A DNA stretch of 64,000 nucleotides from Sphingomonas paucimobilis NBRC 13935 (GTDB lineage Bacteria; Pseudomonadota; Alphaproteobacteria; Sphingomonadales; Sphingomonadaceae). The notes beneath the pieces were generated by a model, which was not told where the DNA came from, did no database searches, and was given only the letters and a program-made list of their open reading frames with translations. Positions 53,490-63,155 of this stretch are shown piece after piece (positions within the stretch are counted from its first letter, which is position 1; each line of letters begins with the position of its first letter). Position numbers and translations under genes: made by a program. Location: assembly GCF_000739895.2 (NCBI RefSeq), contig NZ_BBJS01000023.1, positions 1-64,000 on the forward strand. Reading direction: 5' to 3'.

Positions 53490-54101
53490 TTAGTCGGGCT
53501 TGGTCCCGCCCTCAAGCACCGCCGCGCCCGCCAGCGCCTCGCCGAAATGGCGGCGGCACAGCGCGATATAGCGGTCATTGCCACCGATCTCGGTCTGTGC
53601 GCCCTCGGCGATCGCGTGGCCTTGTGCATCGACGCGCAGGTTCATCGTCGCCTTGGCCCCGCAGACACACACCGATTTAATCTCGCTGAGCGCATCGGCC
53701 AGCGCCAGCAGCCGGGCCGAGCCGGGAAAGAGCTGGCCCTTGAAGTCGGTCCTGAGACCATAGCACAGGACCGGAATCCGATGCCGGTCGGCCAGCCGCG
53801 CCAGCTGGTCCACCTGATCCGGCGTCAGGAACTGCGCCTCATCGACCAGGATACAGGCGAGCGGAGTCTTTCCGTGCCGCTCCAGCGCACAGGCCTCCAG
53901 ATCGGTCGTCGCCTGGAACGGCGTCGCGGGCTGCGACAGGCCGATGCGCGAGGCGATGGTGCCATAGGCGAAGCGGTCGTCGATCGCGGCGGTGAACAGC
54001 ATCGTGTTCATCCCCCGCTCGCGATAGTTGAAATCGGCCTGCAGCAGCATGGTCGATTTCCCTGCATTCATACTGGCATAGTAAAAATAGAGCTTGGCCA
54101 T
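53490..54101 (-). CDS. tdk: Thymidine kinase
   Basis: Type II thymidine kinase for thymidine salvage. It is 203 residues. The P-loop is YYASMNAGKSTMLLQADFNY, the Asp/Glu motif ACILVDEAQFLTPDQV, and the lid VLCYGLRTDFKGQLFPGSAR. The zinc-binding region has CVCGAKA and the late ALCRRHF, with fewer cysteines than the four of typical members. It starts the tdk-truB-rpsO-pnp run, ten bases before truB. Confidence 0.95.
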   Translation of the reverse strand: MAKLYFYYASMNAGKSTMLLQADFNYRERGMNTMLFTAAIDDRFAYGTIASRIGLSQPATPFQATTDLEACALERHGKTPLACILVDEAQFLTPDQVDQLARLADRHRIPVLCYGLRTDFKGQLFPGSARLLALADALSEIKSVCVCGAKATMNLRVDAQGHAIAEGAQTEIGGNDRYIALCRRHFGEALAGAAVLEGGTKPD

Positions 54102-54155
54102 ATCCCGCCCTTATCGGAAGGGAGCCGCCATATCGAGCATCGGAGCGAAACGGGC

Positions 54156-54746
54156 ATGTGGGTTGGCACGCGAAGGGCCATGGCAATGATGGCCCTGCTG
54201 ATGGGCAGCGCCGGATCGACGGCCACCCCCGGCTCGTTCGCCTATAGCATCGATCCCGCCCAGGCGCGCGTGCAGGCGAAGGTCGGCTTTTTCGGGCTGG
54301 GCAGCAAGACGGCGCACTTTCCCCGGCTGGAGGGCCGCGTCGCGCTGTCCGACCGGGATGCCAAAGCGGTGACGCTGGACGTGCGGATCGATGCGCAAGC
54401 CCTGGAGGCGGGGGATTCGCTCACCCGGTCGCGGCTGCGCGGGCCCGACTTCTTCGATGTCGAGCGCTACCCCCGCGTGACCTTCCATGGTTCGACCATG
54501 ACCCGCACCGGACCGCATAGCGCGCAGGTGACAGGGACGATCACCGCGCGCGGGGTGGCTCGGCCGGCGGCGCTGGCGGTGGATTTCTCGCGCGACTTCA
54601 CCGCGATGACCGGCCGCGAGCCAGTGCATATCGCCGCCACGACGCGGATCGACCGGCGGGATTTCGGGATGACGGCCTATCCGTTGATCGTCGGGCGGCA
54701 GGTGACGATCGCGATCGACGCGGATTTGCTGCCGGTCGGGGGGTAA
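54156..54746 (+). CDS. yceI: YceI-family periplasmic lipid-binding protein
   Basis: Lipocalin-like beta-barrel that binds isoprenoid lipids. It is 196 residues with a signal peptide (MWVGTRRAMAMMALLMGSAG, cleavage near AGSTATPG). The YceI domain has YSIDPAQARVQAKVGFFGLG, RLEGRVALSDRD, GPDFFDVERYPRVTFHGSTM and TRIDRRDFGM. ATG 54156 has GGAG eleven bases upstream; ATG 54180 is possible. It lies on the strand opposite its neighbours, dividing the translation cluster. Confidence 0.88.
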   Translation: MWVGTRRAMAMMALLMGSAGSTATPGSFAYSIDPAQARVQAKVGFFGLGSKTAHFPRLEGRVALSDRDAKAVTLDVRIDAQALEAGDSLTRSRLRGPDFFDVERYPRVTFHGSTMTRTGPHSAQVTGTITARGVARPAALAVDFSRDFTAMTGREPVHIAATTRIDRRDFGMTAYPLIVGRQVTIAIDADLLPVGG

Positions 54747-54757
54747 GTGTCCGCCAC

Positions 54758-55084
54758 CCGTTCAGCCTGAGCGAAGTCGAAGGCCAAGGGAAGCCATATC
54801 GTCTTGCTTCGCGCAGAGATGCGGAGGACGCAGAGGGGTTCTGCGCAATCCCCCCACCACTCCACCCCGGCGAAGGCCGGGGTCCCGGTGCAGCGGATGC
54901 GCGATGGCGCGAGACATTGGCCTCCCCCGCCTTGGCAAGACGCACCATCAACGCCCTGGATGCTGGCCCCCGGCGGAGGCCGGGGTGGAGTGCCCTATTG
55001 AATGCGGGGTCTTCTTCTCCGCGTCCTCCGCGCCTTTGCGCGAACCTGAATCCCGTGGCCTTTGACGTCGCTCAGGCTGAACGG
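54758..55084. repeat. Three nested palindromes between yceI and rbfA
   Basis: The 348-base gap 54747-55094 holds no gene. The outer pair is REP arms 54758-54785 and 55057-55084 (26 of 28 complementary). The middle pair is 54808-54835 (TTCGCGCAGAGATGCGGAGG at its start) and 55014-55044. The inner pair is CACTCCACCCCGGC (54858-54871) and GCCGGGGTGGAGTG (54979-54992), 135 bases end to end. Each pair belongs to a different sequence family. Confidence 0.85.
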
Positions 55085-55094
55085 AGGTTGGGTG

Positions 55095-55502
55095 TCAGTC
55101 CTTGGACGACTCTCCCTCCTCCAGGTCCTGCGACACCTTGGGCGAGCGGAGGAGCGAGTCGATATGGCTGCCCTCATCGAAACTCTCGTCCGCCAGGAAC
55201 TTCAGCTTGGCGGCGTATTTCATCTTCACCCGGTGCGCGACCTCACGCTGGAGATACGCGGTGTTGGTGCGCAGCGCCTTGATCACCACCTCCTCGTCCT
55301 TGCCCAGCAGCGGCTTCACGAAGACCGTCGCGTGGCGCAGGTCGGGCGACATGCGCACTTCGGTGACGCTGACCATGTGCTTGGCCAGCGTCTCGTCATG
55401 CACGTCGCCGCGCGCAAGGATTTCGGACAGGATATGACGCACCTGCTCGCCGACGCGCAGCAGGCGGACCGAGGGTTCGGCGGGGTTTTTGGCTTGGACC
55501 AT
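55095..55502 (-). CDS. rbfA: RbfA, 30S ribosome-binding factor
   Basis: Helps mature the 16S rRNA 5-prime end. It is 135 residues. [20 protein letters not shown] is the N-terminal helix, then [20 protein letters not shown], and [20 protein letters not shown]. An acidic tail ends the protein. It is downstream of infB in the conserved order. Confidence 0.96.
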   Translation of the reverse strand: MVQAKNPAEPSVRLLRVGEQVRHILSEILARGDVHDETLAKHMVSVTEVRMSPDLRHATVFVKPLLGKDEEVVIKALRTNTAYLQREVAHRVKMKYAAKLKFLADESFDEGSHIDSLLRSPKVSQDLEEGESSKD

Positions 55503-55524
55503 GTCAGTTCTTCTTCAAACGGAA

Positions 55525-55553
55525 ATCGCGGCCGCCCGACGGGCGACCGCGAT
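55525..55553 (-). terminator. Hairpin between infB and rbfA
   Basis: ATCGCGG and CCGCGAT pair, with inner CGCCC and GGGCG. No full T-run follows on the minus strand, so it may only reduce rbfA expression. Confidence 0.4.
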
Positions 55554-55603
55554 CATGTCCGGCAGAGGCGGGAGGCAGGAGTGATCCCACCACCCTGCCC
55601 GCA

Positions 55604-58473
55604 TCAGAGCGAACGCTCGCGCAGTTCGACCTCGAAGGTTTCGAGATAGTCGCCCGGCTTGATGTCGGTGAAGTTCTGCGTGAACGTCACACCGCACTCC
55701 AGGCCAGCGCGAACCTCGGCGACATCGTCCTTAAACCGGCGGAGCGAGTTGATCTCGCCCTGGTAGATGATGACGTCGTTGCGGGTGATACGCGCCTTGA
55801 GCGCCTTGCGGATGACACCCTCGGTGACCAGCAGACCAGCGGCCTTGCCGATCTTGCCCGCCGAGAAGACCTCGCGGATTTCGGCGCGGCCAACGACCGT
55901 TTCGAACGCCTCGGGGCCCAGCTCGCCGGCCATGCCCGCGCGGATCTCGTCGATCAGGTCGTAGATGACGTCGTAATATTTCAACGCCACCTTGTTCCGC
56001 TCGGCGATCTCGCGCGCCTTGGCATTGGCACGGACGTTGAAGCCGATGATCGGCGCACCGCTGGCGGCCGCCAGCGTCACGTCAGACTCGGTGATACCAC
56101 CGACGCCCGAATGCAGGATGCGCGCCTTGATGAGGTCGGACGCGATCTTATTGATCGACGCCACGATCGCCTCGACCGTCCCTTGCGTATCCGCCTTGAC
56201 GACCAGCGGATATTCCTTGGCCTGGTTCGCCTTCAGCGCCGAGAACATCGACTCCAGGCTGGCCGGGGCCGAGGTGGTGCGCTTCTGGAGCAGCACGCTT
56301 TGGCGGTATTCGGCGACCTCGCGGGCGCGCGCCTCGTTCTCGACGACCTGGAGCAGGTCGCCCGCCTGGGGCACGCCCGACAGACCGAGCACCTCGACTG
56401 GCATCGCAGGCCCTGCTTCCTTCACCTGGCGGCCCTTGTCGTCGACCAGCGCCCGGACCTTGCCGCTTTCCGCGCCGACCACGAACACGTCGCCGACCTT
56501 CAGCGTGCCGCGCGTGACGAGCACGGTCGCGACCGGACCACGGCCCTTGTCGAGCTTGGCCTCGACCACGCTGCCCTCGGCGGCGCGATCGGGGTTGGCC
56601 GACAGTTCGAGCAGTTCGGCCTGAAGCTGGATCTTCTCGATCAACTGATCCAGACCGATCTTCTTGAGCGCCGACACTTCAACGTCCTGGGTTTCACCAC
56701 CCATTTCCTCGACCTGCACGTCATGCTCGAGCAGACGCTCGCGGACGCGCTGGGCGTTGGCGTCGTGCTTGTCGATCTTGTTGATCGCCACGATCATCGG
56801 CTTGCCCGCCGCCTTGGTGTGGTTGATCGCCTCGATCGTCTGCGGCATCAGCCCGTCATCGGCCGCGACCACCAGCACCACGATATCCGTGACGTCGGCA
56901 CCGCGGGCGCGCATCTGGGTGAAGGCCTCGTGGCCCGGCGTGTCGAGGAAGGTGATCTTCGACTTGTCCTTCAGCGTGACCTGATAGGCGCCGATATGCT
57001 GGGTGATGCCACCGGCCTCGCCGCGTACCACGTCGGTGCCGCGCAGCGCGTCGAGCAGCGAGGTCTTGCCGTGGTCAACGTGACCCATGATCGTCACGAC
57101 CGGCGGGCGCGGCTGCAGGCTCTCGGCCGCATCCTCGCTGGTGTCGAGCGCCAGATCAATGTCACTGTCGGAGACACGGACGATGTTGTGGCCGAATTCG
57201 GTCACCAGCAACTCGGCCGTGTCCTGGTCGATGGTCTGCGTCATCGTGACGGGCATGCCCATCTTGAACAGCGCCTTGACCAGATCCGCGCCCTTCTCGG
57301 CCATACGGTTGGCCAGTTCCTGGACGGTAATCGCCTCCGGCACCTGCACGTCGCGGACCTGCTTGACCTGCGGCTCACGCGGGCCGCCAAAGCCACGCTT
57401 TTCCTTCTCGCGGGCACGCTTCAGCGCGGCGAGCGAGCGGGCGCGAGCGCCGTCCTCGTTCAAGGCACGGTTGACGGTCAGCTTGCCGCCGCGACGCTCG
57501 TCACCCTTGCGGTCACGCTGCTGCGGACGGCTGGGCGGCGCGTTGCGCGGAGTCGGCTGGCCAGACGGCATGGAGCGCGGCGCGCCACCCGAGGGAGCCG
57601 ACGCATTGCCGCTGGGCGCGCTGGCCGCCGCCGGAGCGGGGGCAGGCGCGGCGGCGGGCTTGGGCGCGGGCTTCGGGATTTCGGGACGCTGCACCGGCGA
57701 GAAGCGGCGCGGCGCTGGCATCGACGGATCGCGACCCAGCACGGGCGGAGTCGGCACCGCCGGAGCGGGCGCAGACACAGGCTTGGCCGCGACCGGAGCC
57801 GGTGCGGGCGTCGGCGCAGGGGCCGGAGTCGGCGCCGGAGCGGCCGCCTCGACCTTGGGCTCTTCCGCCTTGGGCTGCGGCGCTGGGATCACCGGGCGCT
57901 CGACCGGGCGGAAAGGGCGTGCCTGAACCGAAATGGTCGGCGCGGCCGGAGCGGGCTCCGCCTCGGCGACGGGCGCAGGAGCCGAAGTCGGCTCGGGGGC
58001 CGGCGCGGGCTCGGGAGCCGGTTCCGGCGCAGGCGGCGGGGCGGCGGCAGCCTCGGCGGCGGCACGCGCACGCTCTTCGGCCCGCGCACGCTCGTCCTCG
58101 ACGCGCTGCTGACGCTCGGCGTCCTCGCGACGGCGGATCTCTTCCTGCATGGCGAGGCGCTGTTCCTCGGCCTCACGCAGCAGGCGGGCCTGCCGCTCCT
58201 GCGGGGTCTCATTCGACGGAACCGGGCGCGGCGGCGCGACCGGCGCCGCTGCGGCGGGGCCGCAGGCGCAGGGGTCGGCGCAGGCGCAGGCGCGGCCGCC
58301 TCGGGCGCTCCACCCTGCGGGCCCAGGACGCGACGGCGCTTCGTCTCGACGATCACGGTGTTCGAGCGGCCGTGGCTGAAGCTCTGCTTCACCTTGCCGG
58401 TCTCGACCGTGCGCTTCAGCCCCAAAGGCTGGCGCATCCCGAGTTTCGGCTTGTCGTTGTCGGTCTCGCTCAC
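55604..58473 (-). CDS. infB: Translation initiation factor IF-2, with apparent one-base frameshift near 58256
   Basis: GTPase that places initiator tRNA on the 30S subunit. The true N-terminus is [20 protein letters not shown] from GTG 58473, overlapping the ylxR stop. That frame breaks near 58256-58259 (GGGG on the plus strand), and the rest (from [20 protein letters not shown]) is in another frame. Adding one base to this run rejoins both into about 956 residues. The Pro/Ala/Glu-rich middle region is followed by the G domain ([52 protein letters not shown]) and IF-2 C-terminal domains. A sequencing error is likely in an essential gene; internal initiation is an alternative. Confidence 0.93.
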
Positions 58474-59273
58474 TCAAAATCCTCGTGTACGGTCACGGCC
58501 GGTCGGTCACCAGTAAGGTCGGACGCCGATGCGCCTTGCGAGGCCGTTTCGCAAGGCGTTGCCACAGGGTCGGGTCCGATAAAATGCAGCCAGCGGTCGA
58601 GCGCTTCGCTCACCCGCTTTGCCGCGTTACGATCTGTCAGGCCGATGTGTACCACATTTTCGCGGCCCAACGCCATTGACAATATGGGGCGTGTGGCGGG
58701 CAACGCCAACCCCTTGAGATCGGAACCTTCACGGTCCGTTCCCACGCGCCACGCCTGCGCCAGCTTGCGGCATCCATCCTCGCCCGCATCGGACGCGTGA
58801 TAGAGCGCATGCAACTGCCCCGAGCGTGCCGCCGTCGCGATCTTGTCCGATCCGGTCAGCAGCATGCCGGACCGCGACTCGAGGCCGAGCCTATCGAGCG
58901 CATTCCGCTCCAAAGCGGAGGCGATCAGATCGGGCAGGTCGTCGGGGATGGTGAACTCGCCCGTCTTGAACGCGCGCGCCAAGGCCCCCTTCAATCGTCC
59001 CTTTTGAATCGCGGTTTCCAGCTCGCCACGAGTCACGCCGATCCAGCCGCCCCGGCCCGGCGCCTTGGCGCGGACATCGGGCAGCACCCGACCATCCGGC
59101 GCAAGCGCGAGTCGGATCAGATGCGGACGCGCGTCATGCTCGCCCGACAGGATGCAGCGGCGGACCGGCCCGTCGATCGAGTCGCGGGCGGCCTTGGCGG
59201 ATGCTCTGGGGCTCCGGCCCTTTCCGGCCGGAGCGGTGTCTACGCCACCGCGCTCATTGTCCCGGTTCCGCAT
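58470..59273 (-). CDS. ylxR: YlxR (DUF448)-type RNA-binding protein
   Basis: Found between nusA and infB in many bacteria. It is 267 residues, long for the family because a C-terminal L7Ae-like domain is fused (about 130-235, LESRSGMLLTGSDKIATAAR). The DUF448 part has GPVRRCILSGEHDARPHLIR and DVRAKAPGRGGWIGVTRGEL. ATG 59273 has GGGGAG upstream. It overlaps the tautomerase gene by 20 bases and infB by GTGA. Function is not settled; a role in RNA or transcription is likely. Confidence 0.88.
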   Translation of the reverse strand: MRNRDNERGGVDTAPAGKGRSPRASAKAARDSIDGPVRRCILSGEHDARPHLIRLALAPDGRVLPDVRAKAPGRGGWIGVTRGELETAIQKGRLKGALARAFKTGEFTIPDDLPDLIASALERNALDRLGLESRSGMLLTGSDKIATAARSGQLHALYHASDAGEDGCRKLAQAWRVGTDREGSDLKGLALPATRPILSMALGRENVVHIGLTDRNAAKRVSEALDRWLHFIGPDPVATPCETASQGASASDLTGDRPAVTVHEDFE

Positions 59274-59484
59274 GCGCGTCTCCCCGGGTGCTAGGAGCGT
59301 CACGGTCGGCGATCAGCTGACCGCCCGCGCCGTAATTTTCGGTCGAGACCTCCTCGATCACGATCTGGACGGCGGCCGGGTTCTTGCCCAGCCGCTCCAC
59401 CAGCGAACGAGTCACGTCGGCGACGATCTCGGCCTTTTGCTGCTTGGAGGCGGTGCCCGCCAGACGGATCGAGACGAACGGCAT
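59254..59484 (-). CDS. 4-oxalocrotonate tautomerase-like small protein
   Basis: 76 residues. MPFVSIRLAGTASKQQKAEI has Pro at the position that becomes the catalytic N-terminal residue after Met removal. VADVTRSLVERLGKNPAAVQ, then IVIEEVSTENYGAGGQLI matches the tautomerase fold. Substrate unknown. It overlaps nusA by TGATG and ylxR by 20 bases, so it has been taken into the nusA-infB operon, where it is not usually found in well-studied bacteria. Confidence 0.85.
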   Translation of the reverse strand: MPFVSIRLAGTASKQQKAEIVADVTRSLVERLGKNPAAVQIVIEEVSTENYGAGGQLIADRDAPSTRGDAHAEPGQ

Positions 59485-61100
59485 CAGGCGTCCTCGCCCT
59501 CCGCTTCACCAGCCTCGGCGACGGGTTCGTCCTCATCGGTAAACCAGTGCGCGCGGGCGGCCATGATGATCTCGTTACCCTGCTCGTCGCTCAGGCCATA
59601 TTCGGCCAGGATGCCGCCCTTGGGGGCCGCGCGCGGGGCATCGTCGCCACGACGACGCGGCTCCGAACGCTTCTTCTCGACCAGTTCGTCGGTCGCGAGG
59701 TCGGCGAGATCGTCGAGCGTCTTGATCCCTGCCTTGCCCAGCGTGACCAGCATCGCCTCGGTCAGGTACGGCATCTCGGCCAGCGCGTCCTCGACGCCCA
59801 GCGCACGACGCTCGTCGCGGGCAGCCTGTTCGCGGCGGTCCAGCGCTTCCTGCGCCCGGCTCTGCAGCTCTTGCGCCAGGTCCTCGTCGAAGCCCTCGAT
59901 CGCGGCCAGCTCGTCGAGCTCGACATAGGCGACCTCTTCCAGCGCGCCGAAGCCCTCGGCGACCAGCAGCTGCGCCAGCGTCTCGTCCACGTCCAGCTCG
60001 TTCTGGAACATCTCGGAGTTCGCGACGAATTCCTTCTGGCGCTTCTCGGACGCGTCGGCCTCAGTCAGGATGTCGATCGCCTTGGCGGTCAGCTGGCTGG
60101 CGAGGCGGACATTCTGACCGCGACGGCCGATGGCGAGGCTGAGCTGATCGTCGGGAACGACGACCTCGATACGGTCCTCTTCCTCGTCGATCACGACGCG
60201 GCTGACATTGGCGGGCTGGAGCGCGTTGACCACGAAGGTCGCGGTGTCGGGCGACCAGGGGATGATGTCGATCTTCTCGCCCTGCATTTCCTGCACGACG
60301 GCCTGGACGCGGCTGCCCTTCATGCCGACGCAGGCGCCGACCGGGTCGATGCTCGAGTCGTGCGAAATCACGCCGATCTTGGCGCGGCTGCCCGGATCGC
60401 GGGCTGCGGCCTTGATCTCGATGATGCCGTCATAGATTTCGGGCACTTCCTGCGCGAACAGCTTCTTCATGAAGTCGGGATGCGCGCGGGACAGGAAGAT
60501 CTGCGGCCCGCGATTCTCGCGGCGGACGTTCAGGATCAGCGAGCGGATGCGGTCGTTCACACGGACGACTTCGCGCGGGATCTGCTGGTCGCGACGGATC
60601 ACGCCCTCGGCGCGGCCGAGATCGACGACGATGTGGCCGAACTCGACGCGCTTGACGACGCCGGTGATGATCTCGCCCTGACGGTCCTTGAACTCGTCAT
60701 ATTGACGGTCGCGCTCGGCATCGCGGACCTTCTGGAAGATGACCTGCTTGGCCGCCTGCGCGGCGATGCGGCCGAATTCGATCGGGGGCAGCGGGTCGAC
60801 GATGAAGTCACCGATCGCGGCACCCTTTTGCAGCTTCTCGGCGCCCTTCAGGTCGATCTGCTTGTAATAATCATCGACCTGCTCGACCACCTCGACGACG
60901 CGCCACAGACGCAGGTCACCCGAGTTCGGGTCGAGCTTAGCGCGGATGTCGTTCTCGGCACCGTAGCGGGCCCGGGCGGCGCGCTGGATCGCGTCCTCCA
61001 TCGCCTCGATGACGATGCCCTTGTCGATCATCTTTTCCGAGGCGACCGCATTCGCGATCGCGATCAGTTCCGCCTTGTTGGCGGAAATGGCGGTAGCCAT
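59484..61100 (-). CDS. nusA: NusA, transcription elongation and termination factor
   Basis: Binds RNA polymerase and nascent RNA. It is 538 residues. The N-terminal domain includes EAMEDAIQRAARARYGAEND. S1 follows (GEIITGVVKRVEFGHIVVDL), then two KH domains (PVGACVGMKGSRVQAVVQEM, SLAIGRRGQNVRLASQLTAK). The C-terminal helix-hairpin-helix repeats end in an acidic tail (VAEAGEAEGEDA). It starts by TGATG overlap with rimP. Confidence 0.97.
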   Translation of the reverse strand: MATAISANKAELIAIANAVASEKMIDKGIVIEAMEDAIQRAARARYGAENDIRAKLDPNSGDLRLWRVVEVVEQVDDYYKQIDLKGAEKLQKGAAIGDFIVDPLPPIEFGRIAAQAAKQVIFQKVRDAERDRQYDEFKDRQGEIITGVVKRVEFGHIVVDLGRAEGVIRRDQQIPREVVRVNDRIRSLILNVRRENRGPQIFLSRAHPDFMKKLFAQEVPEIYDGIIEIKAAARDPGSRAKIGVISHDSSIDPVGACVGMKGSRVQAVVQEMQGEKIDIIPWSPDTATFVVNALQPANVSRVVIDEEEDRIEVVVPDDQLSLAIGRRGQNVRLASQLTAKAIDILTEADASEKRQKEFVANSEMFQNELDVDETLAQLLVAEGFGALEEVAYVELDELAAIEGFDEDLAQELQSRAQEALDRREQAARDERRALGVEDALAEMPYLTEAMLVTLGKAGIKTLDDLADLATDELVEKKRSEPRRRGDDAPRAAPKGGILAEYGLSDEQGNEIIMAARAHWFTDEDEPVAEAGEAEGEDA

Positions 61101-61678
61101 CAGTGCCGTCCTTCCGTGGTGGCGCCGTCCTGTTCGGGCGCGTCCTGATAATAAACCTCTTCCGCGCCTTCGGGAGACAGCGGCACCGTCGCGGCGATCA
61201 GCCGGTCGGTCATGACGAGCTTGGCATCCTCGATCGCGGCGAAGGGCAGTTTGTGGCGAACCTCTTCCCCATCGACGATGATGACGTTGTCGCCCTCGAT
61301 GCCAGCCAGATCGCCCTTGAACTGCTTGCGACCGTTCAGCTTCTCGGCGAGCGTGATCCGTGCCTCATGCCCCGCCCAGTCGGCGAAGTCCTTCAGCCGG
61401 GTCAGCGGGCGGTCGATACCGGGCGAGGACACCTCCAGCCGGTACGCATGGTCGATCGGGTCGCGGCCCTGCTCCTCCAGCGCGTCCATCACGTCGGAGA
61501 TGCGGCGCGACAGGTCGGCGCAGTCGTCGATGTTGAGCTGGCGCGTGTCGGGGCGCTCGGCCATCACCTGCAGCGTGGGGTCCGACGTGCCGCCATACAT
61601 CTTCACGCGCACGAGTTCGAAGCCGAGTGCCTTGGCCTCGGGTTCGATGAGTTGCGTCAGAAGGGCGATGTCCGCCAT
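61100..61678 (-). CDS. rimP: RimP, ribosome maturation factor
   Basis: Assists 30S assembly. It is 192 residues from ATG 61678, with GGAG six bases upstream. LIEPEAKALGFELVRVKMYG, then DDCADLSRRISDVMDALEEQ and HAYRLEVSSPGIDRPLTRLK are characteristic. It is first gene of the rimP-nusA-infB operon. The promoter should lie in 61679-61850, but no clear element was recognised. Confidence 0.96.
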   Translation of the reverse strand: MADIALLTQLIEPEAKALGFELVRVKMYGGTSDPTLQVMAERPDTRQLNIDDCADLSRRISDVMDALEEQGRDPIDHAYRLEVSSPGIDRPLTRLKDFADWAGHEARITLAEKLNGRKQFKGDLAGIEGDNVIIVDGEEVRHKLPFAAIEDAKLVMTDRLIAATVPLSPEGAEEVYYQDAPEQDGATTEGRH

Positions 61679-61851
61679 GAAAGCTCCAGATGTGCCGGAT
61701 CGGTGCCGCGGAACCCGTCCCGCAGCCTCTTTCACCCGACGATGTAAGAGAATGCCGCAGTATATAGCTGGAACGCGGTTACGAAACAAGCTTCCATATC
61801 GAAGCGTTAGCGGCCCGTCGGGCCGAAACGGCCCATTCGGGAGAGTCGCTC

Positions 61852-63051
61852 ATGAAGATGCCGTTGCTTGCCGCCCTGCCGGTGGCGCTTATCGCCTGCT
61901 CGGGTAACGGGCCCGGTCCCGATGAGACGGGGGGAACGCCCCCGGTGACGGTGTCCCCCGGCACGCCCAGCCCCTCGCCCTCCGCCTCGGCCACCCCGCC
62001 CGCGACGGTCGTGAACGGCCAGCCCTTTGGCCGCACCGTGATCGCCGATTTCGACGCACCCTGGGCGATGACCTTCCTGCCCGACCGGCGGATGCTGGTG
62101 ACCGAGAAGGACGGCCGGATGCTGCTCGTCTCCGCCGATGGTCAGCAGCGGCAGACGGTGGCGCAGATCGGCGTCGATTCGGCGGGGCAAGGCGGGCTGA
62201 TGGACGTGGTCCTCGCCCCCGACTTCGCGCAGAGCGGGCGCGTCTATTTCAGCTATTCGGCCGCCGCCGATGGCGGCAAGCGCGTCGTGCTGGCGCGCGG
62301 CCGCTTGCAAGAGGCGAACGGCACCGCCCAGCTGACCGGCATCGAGACGCTGTGGAACGCCACACCCGCCGTGACTGGCGATGGCCATTATTCGGGTCGC
62401 ATCGCCTTCTCGCCCGATGGCCAGTATCTGTTCTTCACGGCGGGCGACCGGCAGAAGTTCACGCCCGCACAGGATCCCAAGGCTACGCTCGGCAAGGTGC
62501 TGCGCCTGACCCCGGACGGCCAGCCGGCGCCGGGCAACCCGCTGGCCGCGCAAGGGTTCGATCCGGCCGTCTGGTCCTATGGCCATCGCAATCTGCTCGG
62601 CATCGCCTTCGACGGCGCGGGCAATTTGTGGGAACAGGAAATGGGGCCGAAGGGCGGGGACGAGGTCAATCTGATCCTGCCGGGCCGCAATTATGGCTGG
62701 CCCAATGCCTCCAACGGATCGCATTATGACGGCCGCGACATTCCCGACCACCGTGCCGGCGACGGCTATGAAGCGCCCAAGGTCTGGTGGAACCCGGTCA
62801 TCTCGCCGGGCGGGTTGATGATCTATTCGGGCTCGCTTTTCCCGCAATGGCGCGGCGACGCCTTTATCGGCGGCCTGTCGAGCAAGGCGCTGGTCCGTGT
62901 CGACCTGAACGGCACCGATGCCGCCAAGGGCGACCAATGGGATATGGGCGCGCGCATCCGCGAAGTCGAGCAGGGTCCCGACGGTGCCATTTACGTGCTG
63001 GAGGATGGCGGCGATTCGCAAGGGCGCCTGATCAAGCTGACACCAGCCTGA
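61852..63051 (+). CDS. PQQ-dependent aldose sugar dehydrogenase-like lipoprotein
   Basis: Soluble glucose-dehydrogenase type beta-propeller (YliI/Asd family) that would oxidise sugars at the periplasmic face. It is 399 residues. Lipobox LIACSG is at about 13-18, then a Pro/Ser/Thr linker to about 55. The catalytic domain has FDAPWAMTFLPDRRMLVTEK, LAPDFAQSGRVYFSYSA, AFSPDGQYLFFTAGDR, WSYGHRNLLGIAFD and QEMGPKGGDEVNLILPGRNY. GGGAGAG precedes the ATG. Substrate and cofactor are inferred from family. Confidence 0.88.
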   Translation: MKMPLLAALPVALIACSGNGPGPDETGGTPPVTVSPGTPSPSPSASATPPATVVNGQPFGRTVIADFDAPWAMTFLPDRRMLVTEKDGRMLLVSADGQQRQTVAQIGVDSAGQGGLMDVVLAPDFAQSGRVYFSYSAAADGGKRVVLARGRLQEANGTAQLTGIETLWNATPAVTGDGHYSGRIAFSPDGQYLFFTAGDRQKFTPAQDPKATLGKVLRLTPDGQPAPGNPLAAQGFDPAVWSYGHRNLLGIAFDGAGNLWEQEMGPKGGDEVNLILPGRNYGWPNASNGSHYDGRDIPDHRAGDGYEAPKVWWNPVISPGGLMIYSGSLFPQWRGDAFIGGLSSKALVRVDLNGTDAAKGDQWDMGARIREVEQGPDGAIYVLEDGGDSQGRLIKLTPA

Positions 63052-63155
63052 TCGCCCGCTCCCCCGATCCGTGCCGTTATCGTTTGCGCGAAGGTGACGG
63101 CACGGCTTGACCTGACACCCCCATCGTGTCGAAGAAGCGGTGGGGAGAGATATAA

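Noticed and set aside
54758..55084. CRISPR array in the repeat-rich gap
   Set aside because: The repeats are inverted, of three different kinds and not regularly spaced. No cas genes are present.
63070..63085. GCCGTTAT resembling a sigma28 -10 before the ROK gene
   Set aside because: No CTAAA 15 bases upstream, and the neighbouring genes are not motility genes.
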